Part shown: in pieces, positions 17,873 to 26,883 of the stretch | Layout of the letters: the number at the start of each line of letters is the position of its first letter | Position numbering within the stretch: the first letter of the stretch is position 1 | Source: Dryocola sp. LX212 | GTDB taxonomy: Bacteria > Pseudomonadota > Gammaproteobacteria > Enterobacterales > Enterobacteriaceae | NCBI GenBank assembly: GCA_041504365.1 | Contig: CP167917.1 | Span: forward strand, 2,108,001-2,172,000 | DNA length: 64,000 bases | Direction: 5' to 3' | Made by a program: the position numbers and the translations under genes | Notes under the pieces: generated by a model | What the model was told of the DNA's origin: nothing | What the model saw: the letters and a program-made list of their open reading frames with translations, nothing else | Database searches by the model: none

Positions 17873-19018
17873 TTATGGCTGATAAATATTCAATGCCCGG
17901 CGGGTCTTGCCGGAGCTGAGGTAGTCCGCGATATAATCCTGCGAAATTTCCCCGCTGTAGCGTCCGTCCTCATCCGTAATCGGCATCCACACCATGTTGT
18001 GTTCGTACAGCTTCGACAGCACGATACGCAGATTATCTTCCGCTCGCCCGGTGATGCGGAACGGGTGCAGCATTTCCGAGCAGACCCCGGTTGCGCCTCG
18101 TGCTTCCCGGCGTTTTACAAAGCCCAGCGGCTTGCCGTCGCTGTCTACCACCGTAATTGAACGCATATCGTTATCGTCCATGGTGCCGAAAGCTTCCGGC
18201 AGCGGGGTGGATTCACGGGCGGTAATCGTCGGTTGTTGATCCGTAACGTCGCCCGCCTGTACCAATAGCAGACGCTTGAGGGTACGGTCCTGGCCGACAA
18301 ACGAGCCGACAAATTCGTTGGCCGGTTTTGCCAGCAGCTCGTCCGGGCTTGCGCACTGCACGATTTTACCCTGGCGGAATACCGCGATGCGGTCGCCAAG
18401 TTTCAACGCCTCGTCAATATCGTGGCTTACCAGCATGACGGTTTTCTTCAGCTGGCGCTGCATGTCCAGGAACTCGTTCTGGATCACTTCGCGGTTGATC
18501 GGGTCGACCGCGCCGAACGGTTCATCCATCAGCAGTACCGGAGGATCCGCCGCCAGCGCACGAATAACGCCGATGCGCTGCTGCTGGCCGCCGGACATTT
18601 CGCGCGGGTAGCGATGCAGGAATTTTTTCGGATCCAACGCCACCATGCTCATTAATTCGCTGGCGCGCTCTTTGCAGCGGGCTTTGTCCCAGCCCAGCAT
18701 GCGCGGCACGACCGTGATATTCTCTTCAATGGTCATGTTGGGGAACAGGCCGATCTGCTGGATCACGTAGCCGATATTGCGGCGCAGCGTTACCGTATCC
18801 AGCTCGTTGGTATTTTTACCGTTAATCAGGATATTGCCGCTGGTCGGGGCAATAAGACGGTTAATCATCTTAAGCGTGGTGGTTTTACCGCAGCCGGAAG
18901 GGCCGAGCAGTACGCACATTTCCCCTTCGGGCACGTTAAGGCTGATGTTATCAACCGCATTCATACTCTGACCGTTCTTCTGAACGAACTGTTTGGTGAG
19001 GTTTTCTAGTTTTATCAT
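17873..19018 (-). CDS. osmV: OsmU/OpuC-type osmoprotectant ABC transporter, ATP-binding subunit
   Basis: A 381-residue ABC ATPase with Walker A GPSGCGKTTT (about residues 38-47), signature MSGGQQQRIG and Walker B LLMDEPFGAVD. The C-terminal third is a tandem CBS module (DMRSITVVDSDGKPLGFVKRREA and the following repeat), which in OpuA/OpuC/ProV proteins senses ionic strength or nucleotides. I chose ATG 19018, which overlaps the upstream permease stop (TAATG). It matches the Salmonella OsmV type (osmVWXY, the osmU system for glycine betaine and choline sulfate) by subunit order and neighbourhood near the dms genes. Confidence 0.9.
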   Translation of the reverse strand: MIKLENLTKQFVQKNGQSMNAVDNISLNVPEGEMCVLLGPSGCGKTTTLKMINRLIAPTSGNILINGKNTNELDTVTLRRNIGYVIQQIGLFPNMTIEENITVVPRMLGWDKARCKERASELMSMVALDPKKFLHRYPREMSGGQQQRIGVIRALAADPPVLLMDEPFGAVDPINREVIQNEFLDMQRQLKKTVMLVSHDIDEALKLGDRIAVFRQGKIVQCASPDELLAKPANEFVGSFVGQDRTLKRLLLVQAGDVTDQQPTITARESTPLPEAFGTMDDNDMRSITVVDSDGKPLGFVKRREARGATGVCSEMLHPFRITGRAEDNLRIVLSKLYEHNMVWMPITDEDGRYSGEISQDYIADYLSSGKTRRALNIYQP

Positions 19019-19665
19019 TATCGGATCCCCTTCGGTGTCAGTACCAGCTGCAGGCGATGAAGCAGCCAGTCCAGCACAATGGCTAAAACACAAATCATGA
19101 CGGCTCCGGCAATCAGCATACGAATATCGCTGCCGCCGATACCATTAAGCAGTAATAAACCCAGACCGCCTGCGCCGATCACGGCGGCGATGGCCATTAC
19201 ACCAATGTTCATCACTACGGCGGTACGGATACCGCCAAAAATAACGGGCAGGGCCATAGGGATTTCAACCCAGCGCAGACGCTGCCAGAACGTCATGCCG
19301 ATGCCTCGTCCCGCTTCACGCAGGCCCGGCGGCAGGCTGTCGAGCGCGGTGTGGGTGTTGCGCACAATCGGCAGCAGCGAATATAAGAACACTGCGGTGA
19401 TGGCGGGCAGCACGCCAATGCCCTGACCGACCATCGAAAACAGCGGGATCATCAGGCCAAACAGGGCGATGGACGGAATGGTCAGCACGATGGTGGCGAT
19501 GCCCAGCACCGGCGTAGCCAGCCATTTGTGACGGACGATAAGAATGCCCAGCGGCACGCCAATAATTATCGCCAGGCCCACGGCCATCAGCACCAGCCAG
19601 AGGTGCTGCAATGTCAGGCTGCCCAGGTAACCGGCGTTATCAATCATGTAATGCAACGTGTCCAT
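19018..19665 (-). CDS. osmW: OsmU/OpuC-type ABC transporter, permease subunit
   Basis: A 215-residue inner-membrane permease of the BPD_transp_1 fold with about six helices and the EAA loop LREAGRGIGMTFWQRLRWVEIP. It is the first of two permeases in this four-gene operon and should pair with the second one (20597-21313) around the OsmV ATPase. Its stop overlaps the osmV start by one base, and its start lies nine bases after the osmX stop. The role in osmolyte import is inferred from the operon. Confidence 0.9.
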   Translation of the reverse strand: MDTLHYMIDNAGYLGSLTLQHLWLVLMAVGLAIIIGVPLGILIVRHKWLATPVLGIATIVLTIPSIALFGLMIPLFSMVGQGIGVLPAITAVFLYSLLPIVRNTHTALDSLPPGLREAGRGIGMTFWQRLRWVEIPMALPVIFGGIRTAVVMNIGVMAIAAVIGAGGLGLLLLNGIGGSDIRMLIAGAVMICVLAIVLDWLLHRLQLVLTPKGIR

Positions 19666-19674
19666 GATGCCTCC

Positions 19675-20577
19675 TTAGAGCAAGCCTTTCTGCTGCAGGA
19701 ACTCGCGGGCGACCTGCTGCGGGGTTTCATGGTCGATATCCACTTTCGCGTTCAGGGTGGAAATCACGTCATTATTAAGCTGGGAGGAGAGGGTGTTCAT
19801 CGCCTCTTCCAGTCCTGGATTCGCTTCCAGGGTATCTTTGCGCACCACCGGCGTGACGGCGTAGCTCGGGAAGAAGCCTTTATCATCCTCCAGTACCTTG
19901 AGGTCGAAACCCTTCACGCGGCCGTCCGTGGTGTAGATAAGTCCGGCATCAACAAAGCCGTCGCGCACCGCGTTGTAAACCAGGCCCGGGTCCATCTGGC
20001 GGATTTGCGATCGCTCCAGCGGCATGTTGTAGGCCTGCTGCAGCGGCTTCATGCCGTCGCTGCGCCCGGAGAACTCCAGGTCCAGCCCCAGCATCCAGTT
20101 GTTATTCGGATCGGTCTGGCGAATATGTTCGATTCTGGCAACCAGCTCCGACATGGTGTTGATGTTTTCTTTCTCGGCGCGCTTACGCTGCATGGCAAAG
20201 GCGTAGGTGTTGTTCATATCCGCAGGTTTAAGCCACACCAGACCAAGCTTGCCATCCAGCCTTTTGACAGTGTCGTAAGACTCCTGCGGCGTCATGCGCT
20301 TGTTGATGTGGTTAAAGATAATCAGCGACGTCCCGGTGTACTCCCAGGTCATATCGATCTGCTTGTTGATCATCGCATTACGGGAAATTACCGTGGCGAT
20401 GTTGGTTTTAGGGGTGACCTGAAACCCCTTCTTTTGCAAATACTGGGTGGTCATAGCCGAAAGAATATGCTGTTCGGTAAAGCTTTTGGTCGCCAGCACA
20501 ATGGGGTCGGCGTGGGCCGCTCCGGCCAGCAAAGTCGTGGCGGCAATGGCCGTTACCAGACGTTTTAAGGGATTCAT
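19675..20577 (-). CDS. osmX: OsmU/OpuC-type periplasmic substrate-binding protein
   Basis: A 300-residue OpuAC-family binding protein with a Sec signal peptide ([23 protein letters not shown], cleavage after residue 23) and the family opening [19 protein letters not shown]. Aromatic residues expected for quaternary-amine cages are present ([26 protein letters not shown]), which fits binding of glycine betaine-like ligands. It acts in the periplasm and delivers substrate to the OsmW/OsmY permeases encoded on either side. Confidence 0.9.
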   Translation of the reverse strand: MNPLKRLVTAIAATTLLAGAAHADPIVLATKSFTEQHILSAMTTQYLQKKGFQVTPKTNIATVISRNAMINKQIDMTWEYTGTSLIIFNHINKRMTPQESYDTVKRLDGKLGLVWLKPADMNNTYAFAMQRKRAEKENINTMSELVARIEHIRQTDPNNNWMLGLDLEFSGRSDGMKPLQQAYNMPLERSQIRQMDPGLVYNAVRDGFVDAGLIYTTDGRVKGFDLKVLEDDKGFFPSYAVTPVVRKDTLEANPGLEEAMNTLSSQLNNDVISTLNAKVDIDHETPQQVAREFLQQKGLL

Positions 20578-20596
20578 GCAACGTTCCTTATTGTTG

Positions 20597-21313
20597 TTAT
20601 TTCGCGATGTGCGGGCTCAGTACGCGGCCCAGGCCCGCCAGGGCTATATCCAGGATCAGCGCAAACAGAGCCGTCGCCGCCGCGCCGAGGATCAGCGTCG
20701 GGAAATCATTCAGATAGATGCCGGGGAAGATAAGCTCGCCGTAGCTGCTTGCGCCAATCAGGAACGCCAGCGGGGCGGTACCCACGTTGATGGCGGTCGC
20801 AATGCGGATGCCGGAAAGAATGACCGGCCAGGCGTTTGGCAGTTCCACCTGACGCAGGCGCTGCCATTTGGTCATCCCGATGCCGTTTGCCGCTTCGATA
20901 AGCGAGGCGGGCACGCCGCACAATCCCGCATAGGTATTGCGGACAATCGGTAATAAAGAGGCCAGGAAGAGGGCGATAATCGCCGGTTTGTCGCCGATGC
21001 CCAGAATCACCATCGCCAGCGCGAGAACGGCAAGCGGCGGCAAAGTGTTGCCGACGTTGAAGATCTGCATCACGTATTCAGCCCAGCGGCGGGCGGCGGG
21101 GCGGCTGAGCATAATGCCGCTCGGAATGCCCACCAGCAGCGCAAGCGCCATAGAGCTGAAGACTAAAATCAGATGCTGCTGCCCCAGATACAGTAAATCG
21201 ACTTTTCGCGCCCGGATGATATCCGGCCCGATTCCCCAGACCAGCAGCCCGAGCACGACAATCAGCGCCAGAGCACCCAAAAGGGTACGTTTTACGAAGG
21301 ATGCGTTTTGCAT
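20597..21313 (-). CDS. osmY: OsmU/OpuC-type ABC transporter, second permease subunit
   Basis: A 238-residue permease paralogous to OsmW, with an EAA loop [22 protein letters not shown] and an extra N-terminal helix ([19 protein letters not shown]). It is the first gene of the osm operon, preceded by GGGAGACACACTGC. The name follows Salmonella osmVWXY and is unrelated to the periplasmic E. coli protein also called OsmY. The family match is clear; the substrate is inferred. Confidence 0.87.
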   Translation of the reverse strand: MQNASFVKRTLLGALALIVVLGLLVWGIGPDIIRARKVDLLYLGQQHLILVFSSMALALLVGIPSGIMLSRPAARRWAEYVMQIFNVGNTLPPLAVLALAMVILGIGDKPAIIALFLASLLPIVRNTYAGLCGVPASLIEAANGIGMTKWQRLRQVELPNAWPVILSGIRIATAINVGTAPLAFLIGASSYGELIFPGIYLNDFPTLILGAAATALFALILDIALAGLGRVLSPHIAK

Positions 21314-21338
21314 TGCAGTGTGTCTCCCTGTTGCACGC

Positions 21339-21366
21339 GTTATAGCAGCCCGTGGAGCTTTGCCAG
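21339..21366 (-). promoter_or_regulatory. Candidate promoter of the osm operon
   Basis: Read on the minus strand, CTGGCA and TGCTATAAC (an extended -10 with TATAAC) are separated by 16 bases, about 25 bases upstream of the osmY start. The TGCTATAAC form would suit sigma-70 or sigma-S. The call rests on pattern only. Confidence 0.4.
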
Positions 21367-21574
21367 AGGCGCCTGTTGTTATGCCTTGTGTCGGCAGGGT
21401 GTTGAAAGCTATAGCAACGGCGCGGGGAGGATGCCAGCATGGGTGATGATTAAGGGGCTAATGATTTATGCGGTGAATCATTGAGGAGCCTTCTGCCGCC
21501 TCGCTTGGTTACGCTTCGTAAAGAATTGTCTTAAAAATGTTAACGGTACGTGACGTTGTAACTTTCGTCGGGGT

Positions 21575-21604
21575 GCCGGATGACGCTTCGCTTATCCGGC
21601 CTAC
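21575..21604. repeat. REP element
   Basis: A textbook REP unit: GCCGGAT and ATCCGGC arms around a GACGCTTCGCTT centre, ending in CTAC. It lies between the divergent osm operon and the monooxygenase gene. Confidence 0.85.
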
Positions 21605-21761
21605 TCTACGGGAGGAGTTGTAAGGTCGATAAGCACCATCCGCCACCGGGCAGCCCGGCCCCGATAGAAGGTTGGCGTAAAAGCCCGCCCGCTGCTAGCC
21701 TGATTGGTTCAAGTTCCCGGGGGTAGGCCCCGAGGCAGCAACAATAAATCAAGGATTTTCA

Positions 21762-22079
21762 ATGAGCGAAGTTCAGATCGTAGCTACTCTGACACCTTTT
21801 CCTGAACATATCCCTGCGATAAGAAAAGCTGCGCAAACAATGGTACCGCTCACGCACCAGGAAGCCGGATGTCTGCAATACGATCTGCATGAAAGCCGGG
21901 CGATTGCGGACGTTCGCGAACTGGCAAATGAGGGCGCAGTGTCATTTGTCTTTATTGAGCGCTGGAAATCAGAGGAAGATTTGGTGAAGCACGTCGCGAT
22001 GCCGTATCACGATGATTTTCTGGAAATTCTGGATGGAAAGCTGGAAAGTCTGAATGTTCAGCGACTGAATGCGCTCTAA
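21762..22079 (+). CDS. ABM-family putative quinol monooxygenase
   Basis: A 105-residue protein of the antibiotic-biosynthesis-monooxygenase (ABM, ferredoxin-like) fold. The N-terminal strand VQIVATLTPFPEHIPAIRKAAQ, the middle GCLQYDLHES and the FVFIERWKSEEDLVKHVAMPYHDDF segment match YgiN-type quinol oxygenases and stress-linked relatives. Such proteins are homodimers without a cofactor. AAGG lies 10 bases before ATG 21762. It stands alone between REP units; the substrate is unknown. Confidence 0.82.
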   Translation: MSEVQIVATLTPFPEHIPAIRKAAQTMVPLTHQEAGCLQYDLHESRAIADVRELANEGAVSFVFIERWKSEEDLVKHVAMPYHDDFLEILDGKLESLNVQRLNAL

Positions 22080-22102
22080 CGTGCGCAACCTGCCTCAGTA
22101 TT

Positions 22103-22133
22103 GTAGGGTGGATAAGCGCCAGCGCCATCCACC
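22103..22133. repeat. REP-like palindrome, GTGGAT variant
   Basis: GGTGGATAAGCGCC and GGCGCTGGCGCTTATCCACC are near mirror images, between the convergent monooxygenase and dmsD genes. It resembles the unit at 17836. Confidence 0.7.
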
Positions 22134-22146
22134 GCTACTCAGAATC

Positions 22147-22776
22147 TTAGAGATAGAGCTCTTTGCTGGCGACGGGGATCAGCAGACCTTCGCGCCAGTT
22201 GGCCAGCGTTAAGCGGGTCAGTTCGCCCAGGCCCTGATAGAACGGATGGTCAGCCTTCTCGATAAACAGCTCCAGGAAGCGCCCTGCCCACGGCAGGATA
22301 TGCCAGGCCAGAAGCTCGTCCACGCGCTGCGGCTGACGCTGCTCTGCAAGCCATGCACACATCATCAGCAGGGTGCCAATGTGGTCGTCTGGTTCGTTTT
22401 GGTCGAGCTCCACGCCGATCTCGTGCTTGCGCATCCAGCGGCGCAGTTCAATCATCGAATCGCCAAACAGCACGTTCTCTTTGTCGAGGTAAACGGAACC
22501 CCATGGCGCTGCAGGGAGTGCGTTAGGGCCGATGAACAGGCGCTGGAACGCCTCGTTCAGCGTCTCTTGCTGATAGTTGCAGCCTTCCGCCATGCGCTGT
22601 GCGATATCCGCAAGTTCAGGCACTTGTACCGGCCATTCGACGGCCCAGACAGGGTTCGCAAGGGAGGCATAAAGCGGAGCCGCATCCCGGCTCTGAGGGG
22701 CCTGGTGATACAGCACACCGAGCACGCGGCCCGTAAGGGCGATAACCGCCAGTCGTTGCGAATCTTGAGATGACAT
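22147..22776 (-). CDS. dmsD: DmsD, twin-arginine leader-binding chaperone for DmsA/YnfE
   Basis: A 209-residue TorD/DmsD-family redox enzyme maturation protein. Family hallmarks are present: FQRLFIGPNALPAAPWGSVYLDKE (GP..P..PW.S hotspot), QNEPDDHIGTLLMMCAWL (E(P)xDH motif) and LLAWHILPWAGRFLELF. DmsD binds the Tat signal peptide of DmsA/YnfE in the cytoplasm and holds it until cofactor insertion is complete. It is the last gene of the dms operon, separated from dmsC by a terminator-like hairpin that may lower its expression. E. coli DmsD is 204 aa. Confidence 0.94.
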   Translation of the reverse strand: MSSQDSQRLAVIALTGRVLGVLYHQAPQSRDAAPLYASLANPVWAVEWPVQVPELADIAQRMAEGCNYQQETLNEAFQRLFIGPNALPAAPWGSVYLDKENVLFGDSMIELRRWMRKHEIGVELDQNEPDDHIGTLLMMCAWLAEQRQPQRVDELLAWHILPWAGRFLELFIEKADHPFYQGLGELTRLTLANWREGLLIPVASKELYL

Positions 22777-22800
22777 ATTTCTTTTCCTGGTAATACCTGC

Positions 22801-22828
22801 AAAAAATTTGCGCGGGGTTTCCCGCGCA
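22801..22828 (-). terminator. Attenuator or terminator between dmsC and dmsD
   Basis: On the minus strand TGCGCGGG, a four-base loop and CCCGCGCA are followed by AAATTTTTT, a well-formed intrinsic terminator inside the operon. Readthrough or processing would be needed for dmsD expression. Confidence 0.7.
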
Positions 22829-22839
22829 TTTTGAACTAA

Positions 22840-23697
22840 TTAACCTGCAATCGCCATGCCTACGGTCATATGCAGACCGTAGAACAGGCCGCGACCGATA
22901 AGCTCACCGGCTACCACCAGCACAAAACCAGCCAGTAACGTGGCGGTGGAAGGCGTCAGGCGGCGGGCCAGCGGGCAAATCCAGCAGCCCAGGCCCAGCG
23001 CCAGCAGCACAATTCGCCAGACCTGCAGCGAAGCGTAGTCCGGCAGCAGCGCGGAAGCCTGCTGGATGGAGCTGCTGATGCCGGAGAGGCTGAAGCCCTG
23101 AAGCACAATTACCCCAACGGTTACCAGCAGCGCCAGCACGGAAAGTGCGGCGAGTTTGGTCCCCGCGAGCGGATAGTTCACCAGACGCAGCAGCACGGCG
23201 CCAAGCAGCGGACCGCCCAGCACTACCGTCATAAAGAAGCTCAGCGTTGTGTAGCCAGTGTGCCAGGTGGGCACGGTATCTATCTGGTAAACGCGCGTCA
23301 TCATCCAGACAAAGACCAGGCCCAGCAGCATTGACACCACCAGCCACAACTTCCCCAGCGCAGCCGGCATCTTTTTCAGTCCTGCAACCAGCCACCAGAA
23401 ACCACCCACCGCGAAGAACACCGAGCCGCTGGCGATTTCATTACTCAGGGCGGAGTGCCCCACGCGGTTAAGGGAGTTAAAGGCGCGCAGCGGCGAGCCA
23501 AGGTGCATGATGGAGGCGACAAATGCCACGCCCATAATCACCCACAGGAAGAACATCGAGCGGACAATCTTGTTTTGCAGCTCGCTGTTATTGCTGACGG
23601 ACATCCACGCCATGCCCATCACGATAACGCCGCCAACGACGCACTGGCCCAGCACGGTAAATAACACCAGCGGCCATTCATGCCATCCACTGCCCAT
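22840..23697 (-). CDS. ynfH: DMSO/selenate reductase membrane anchor subunit (DmsC/YnfH)
   Basis: A 285-residue polytopic protein with about eight helices and the family start MGSGWHEWPLVLFTVLGQCVVGG; E. coli YnfH is 284 aa. It anchors the catalytic AB dimer to the inner membrane and oxidises menaquinol, passing electrons to the DmsB clusters. I chose ATG 23697 because AAGGAGG sits seven bases before it and only one base separates it from the dmsB stop; the longer open frame overlaps dmsB. Confidence 0.93.
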   Translation of the reverse strand: MGSGWHEWPLVLFTVLGQCVVGGVIVMGMAWMSVSNNSELQNKIVRSMFFLWVIMGVAFVASIMHLGSPLRAFNSLNRVGHSALSNEIASGSVFFAVGGFWWLVAGLKKMPAALGKLWLVVSMLLGLVFVWMMTRVYQIDTVPTWHTGYTTLSFFMTVVLGGPLLGAVLLRLVNYPLAGTKLAALSVLALLVTVGVIVLQGFSLSGISSSIQQASALLPDYASLQVWRIVLLALGLGCWICPLARRLTPSTATLLAGFVLVVAGELIGRGLFYGLHMTVGMAIAG

Positions 23698-23698
23698 C

Positions 23699-24316
23699 TT
23701 ATACCTCCTTCGGATTGGCCAGATAACCGGTCTTATCCCCACAGGGGCGACCGTTGGCGTTAGGTTTAATGACGATATTTGGTTTGGTGAAGTGCGCGGA
23801 CGGCAGCGGCGCAATCGCGGCCTGTTCGCCGTACTTTTTACGCAGCTCGTCGATTGGTGCCATATCTAGCGCGCGCAGCGGGCAGGACTCGACGCAGATC
23901 GGCTTTTTGCCGTCGGCGATGCGGTCGTAGCAGCCGTCGCACTTGGTCATGTGGCCTTTCTCGGCGTTATACTGCGGCGCGCCGTAAGGGCAGGCCATGT
24001 GGCAGTAGCGGCAGCCGATGCACACATCTTCGTTAACTACCACAAAACCATCTTCACGCTTGTGCATTGCACCGCTCGGACAGACCCTGGTGCAGGCCGG
24101 GTCTTCGCAATGGTTACAGGCTATCGACAGGTAATAGGCGAAGACATTCTGATGATAAACACCGTTATCCTCCTGCCAGTCGCCGCCCGCGTATTCATAA
24201 ATGCGGCGGAAGCTGACGTCCGGGCCTAAATTTTTGTAGTCTTTGCAGGCCAGCTCGCAGGTTTTGCAGCCGGTGCAGCGACTTGAGTCAATGTAAAATC
24301 CGTACTGGGTTGTCAT
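23699..24316 (-). CDS. ynfG: DMSO/selenate reductase iron-sulfur subunit (DmsB/YnfG)
   Basis: A 205-residue ferredoxin-like electron-transfer subunit with four cysteine groups for four [4Fe-4S] clusters: CTGCKTCELAC (from residue 14), CNHCEDPACTRVC, CIGCRYCHMACPYG and the CDGC/CVESCPL groups. It links the membrane anchor to the molybdenum subunit and is exported in complex with it by Tat. E. coli DmsB and YnfG have 205 residues, so the length is exact. Start ATG 24316, ten bases after the catalytic subunit stop. Confidence 0.95.
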   Translation of the reverse strand: MTTQYGFYIDSSRCTGCKTCELACKDYKNLGPDVSFRRIYEYAGGDWQEDNGVYHQNVFAYYLSIACNHCEDPACTRVCPSGAMHKREDGFVVVNEDVCIGCRYCHMACPYGAPQYNAEKGHMTKCDGCYDRIADGKKPICVESCPLRALDMAPIDELRKKYGEQAAIAPLPSAHFTKPNIVIKPNANGRPCGDKTGYLANPKEV

Positions 24317-24326
24317 TCGCTACGCC

Positions 24327-26765
24327 TCACGCCTTTTTGATTTCGACCAGATTGGTATGTTGTGGATTGCCTTTCGCCAGCGGCGACGGGCGTTGCGTGG
24401 TGAGGGTGTTCATACAGGAACCGTGATCGATACGATCGCCGTTCATGTTGGCGTCGTGCCAGGCGCCCTGGCCCATTGCGGTTACGCCCGGTATGATGCG
24501 AGGGGTCACTTTTGCTTCAACGCGAATCTCACCGCGCCCGTTGAATACGCTGACGAGATCGCCGTTGGCGATACCGCGTTGCTGCGCGTCAATCGGGTTT
24601 ATCCACACTTCCTGGCGGCAGGCGGCCTTGAGCACGTCAACGTTGCCATAGCTGGAGTGGGTACGGGCTTTGTAGTGGAAACCAAACATCTGCAGCGGAT
24701 AAGAGCTGCGCTCCGGTGCGTCCCAGCCGTCAAAGGTGGAGGCGTAAACTGGCAGCGGGCTGATGGTTTCGTCTTTTTGCAGCTCCCAGGTCGCAGCAAT
24801 TTTCGCCAGCAGGTCGGAGTATATTTCGATTTTGCCGGAAGGTGTTTTCAGCGGGTTGGCCGCCGGATCTTCACGGAATTTCTTATAGGCGACGAAGTGG
24901 CCGTTCGGATCTTTACGCTTGTAGATGCCCATGGTGCGCAGCTCTTCGTAAGAAGGCAGCGCCGGATCTTTGGCGAGCATTTTGGCGTAAAGGTGCCTGA
25001 GCCACTCTTCCTGGGTGCGACCCTCGGTGAACTTCTGGTAAACGTCCGGCCCCAGACGGCGGGCCACTTCGCTGGTGATCCAGTAAATAGGCTTGCGCTC
25101 GAACTTCGGTGCGGTAGCGGGCTGAATGAAGATCAGATAGCCCATGTTCCCGGCGTAGTCGTTCGGAATAATGTCTTCCTGCTCCACGGTCATCAGGTCC
25201 GGCAGCAGAATATCGGCGTACTTGGCAGAGGAGGTCATGAAGTTTTCAATGACGACAATCATCTCGCACTTGCTCTCATCCTGCAGGATATCGTGCGTTT
25301 TGTTGATTTCAGCGTGCTGATTAATGATGGTGTTGCCCGCGTAGTTCCAGATGAACTTGATGGGCACGTCCAGCTTGTCTTTGCCCCGCACGCCGTCGCG
25401 TCTGGCTGTCATTTCCGGGCCGCGCACAATCGCGTCCGTCCAGCTAAAGCAGGAGATCTGCGTTTTGACAGGATTGGACAGCACCGGCATACGCTCGATG
25501 GTGATGTTGTAGGTGGATTCACGTGCACCGCTGTTGCCGCCGTTGATTCCCACGTTACCGGTAAGGATTGGCAGCATGGCAATAGCACGGGCGGTCAGTT
25601 CGCCGTTGGCCTGGCGCTGCGGCCCCCATCCCTGCACGATACAGGCGGGTTTAGTGCTGCCGATTTCGCGGGCAAGCTTGATGATGCGGTCCACCGGAAT
25701 ACCGGTGACGGCAGAAGCCCACTGCGGCGATTTTTCAATGCCGTCTTCGCCCTCGCCAAGAATATAGGCTTTGTAATGGCCGTTAGCGGGAGCGCCTTCC
25801 GGCAGCGTTTTCTCGTCGTAGCCTACGCAATATTTATCGAGGAACGGCTGGTCAACGAGGTTTTCGTTAATCAGCACGTGGGCGATACCGGCGACAAGCG
25901 CGGCGTCGGTGCCCGGACGGATTGGGATCCACTCGTCCTCACGGCCTGCGGCGGTGTCGGTATAGCGCGGATCGATAACGATCATGCGGGCGCGAGAACG
26001 TTCACGCGCTTGTTCCAGATAATAAGTGATGCCGCCGCCGCTCATGCGGGTTTCAGCCGGGTTATTTCCAAACAACACCACCAGCTTCGTGTTTTCAATA
26101 TCTGAAGTACTGTTGCCGTCGTTGCTGCCGTAGGTATACGGCATGGCGCAGGAAATCTGCGCTGTACTGTAAGTGCCGTAATGGCTCAGGAAGCCGCCGT
26201 AGCAGTTCATCAGGCGAGCAACCAGCGAAGCATAAGGGGAGGAGCGGGTAATGTTGCCGCCGACCACCCCCGAGGAGTAATTAATGTATACGGCTTCGTT
26301 GCCGTATTTTTCTACGGTGCCTTTCAGGCTTTTGGCAATGGTGTCCAGCGCCTCGTCCCAGGATATACGCTTAAATTTCCCTTCGCCGCGTTTGCCTACG
26401 CGCTTCATTGGGTAGTTCAGGCGTTCCGGGTGGTTAATACGACGGCGAATCGAACGGCCGCGCAGGCAGGCGCGAACCTGGTGATCGCCGTACTCATCGT
26501 GCCCGGTGTTGTCCGTTTCCACCCAGTAGACTTCGTTATCACGCACATGTAGACGCAGGGCACAGCGGCTTCCACAGTTGACGGAACAGGCACCCCAGAC
26601 CACTTTATCGTCGCGATTTTCCAGCGCGCCGTTAACGGCGACGGCAGCGGCTTTCAGTCCAAAGGGCAGTGAAATCCCACCGGCGGCGAGAGCAAGACTC
26701 CCGATTGCCGTTGACTTCATCAGGCTTCGGCGGCTGATCCCGCCTGGGTTGTTTATATCAGACAT
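24327..26765 (-). CDS. ynfE: Molybdopterin reductase catalytic subunit (DmsA/YnfE type)
   Basis: An 812-residue Mo-bisMGD enzyme of the DMSO reductase family with a Tat signal (SRRSLMKSTAIGSLALAAGG near residues 11-30). CSVNCGSRC with a later Cys in RACLRGRS forms the FS0 cluster site. The Mo-ligand serine region is YGTYSTAQ near residue 200. Sequence is closest to E. coli YnfE, which with YnfF/G/H serves in selenate and S/N-oxide reduction during anaerobiosis. Here only one catalytic gene is present where E. coli has ynfE and ynfF. It is first in the operon, behind a plausible FNR promoter. Location is periplasmic side of the inner membrane. Confidence 0.94.
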   Translation of the reverse strand: MSDINNPGGISRRSLMKSTAIGSLALAAGGISLPFGLKAAAVAVNGALENRDDKVVWGACSVNCGSRCALRLHVRDNEVYWVETDNTGHDEYGDHQVRACLRGRSIRRRINHPERLNYPMKRVGKRGEGKFKRISWDEALDTIAKSLKGTVEKYGNEAVYINYSSGVVGGNITRSSPYASLVARLMNCYGGFLSHYGTYSTAQISCAMPYTYGSNDGNSTSDIENTKLVVLFGNNPAETRMSGGGITYYLEQARERSRARMIVIDPRYTDTAAGREDEWIPIRPGTDAALVAGIAHVLINENLVDQPFLDKYCVGYDEKTLPEGAPANGHYKAYILGEGEDGIEKSPQWASAVTGIPVDRIIKLAREIGSTKPACIVQGWGPQRQANGELTARAIAMLPILTGNVGINGGNSGARESTYNITIERMPVLSNPVKTQISCFSWTDAIVRGPEMTARRDGVRGKDKLDVPIKFIWNYAGNTIINQHAEINKTHDILQDESKCEMIVVIENFMTSSAKYADILLPDLMTVEQEDIIPNDYAGNMGYLIFIQPATAPKFERKPIYWITSEVARRLGPDVYQKFTEGRTQEEWLRHLYAKMLAKDPALPSYEELRTMGIYKRKDPNGHFVAYKKFREDPAANPLKTPSGKIEIYSDLLAKIAATWELQKDETISPLPVYASTFDGWDAPERSSYPLQMFGFHYKARTHSSYGNVDVLKAACRQEVWINPIDAQQRGIANGDLVSVFNGRGEIRVEAKVTPRIIPGVTAMGQGAWHDANMNGDRIDHGSCMNTLTTQRPSPLAKGNPQHTNLVEIKKA

Positions 26766-26883
26766 AGCTCACTCCATGACTACTCCCTGAGAAGGTGCGT
26801 CATTTTAGGTTTTTGTTAGTGATTGCAGCTGAGGTGGGCAAATGCCTAACTAATTAACAGGCAAATAATACCCTCTGAAAGAA

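Larger units (their letters stand above)
21314..21761. other. Intergenic region between osm operon and monooxygenase gene
   Basis: This 448-bp gap holds the probable osm promoter (near 21340), one REP unit (21575-21604) and a GC-rich hairpin CGGGG/CCCCG at 21720-21734 in the leader of the following gene. I see no supported coding sequence or RNA gene. Confidence 0.6.

Noticed and set aside
21708-21722. tRNA gene suggested by GGTTCAAGTTCCCGG
   Set aside because: Only a T-arm-like word is present; no acceptor or anticodon arms can be formed around it.
24357-26105. 582-codon plus-strand frame opposite ynfE
   Set aside because: A GC-rich shadow of the ynfE coding strand with no family features.
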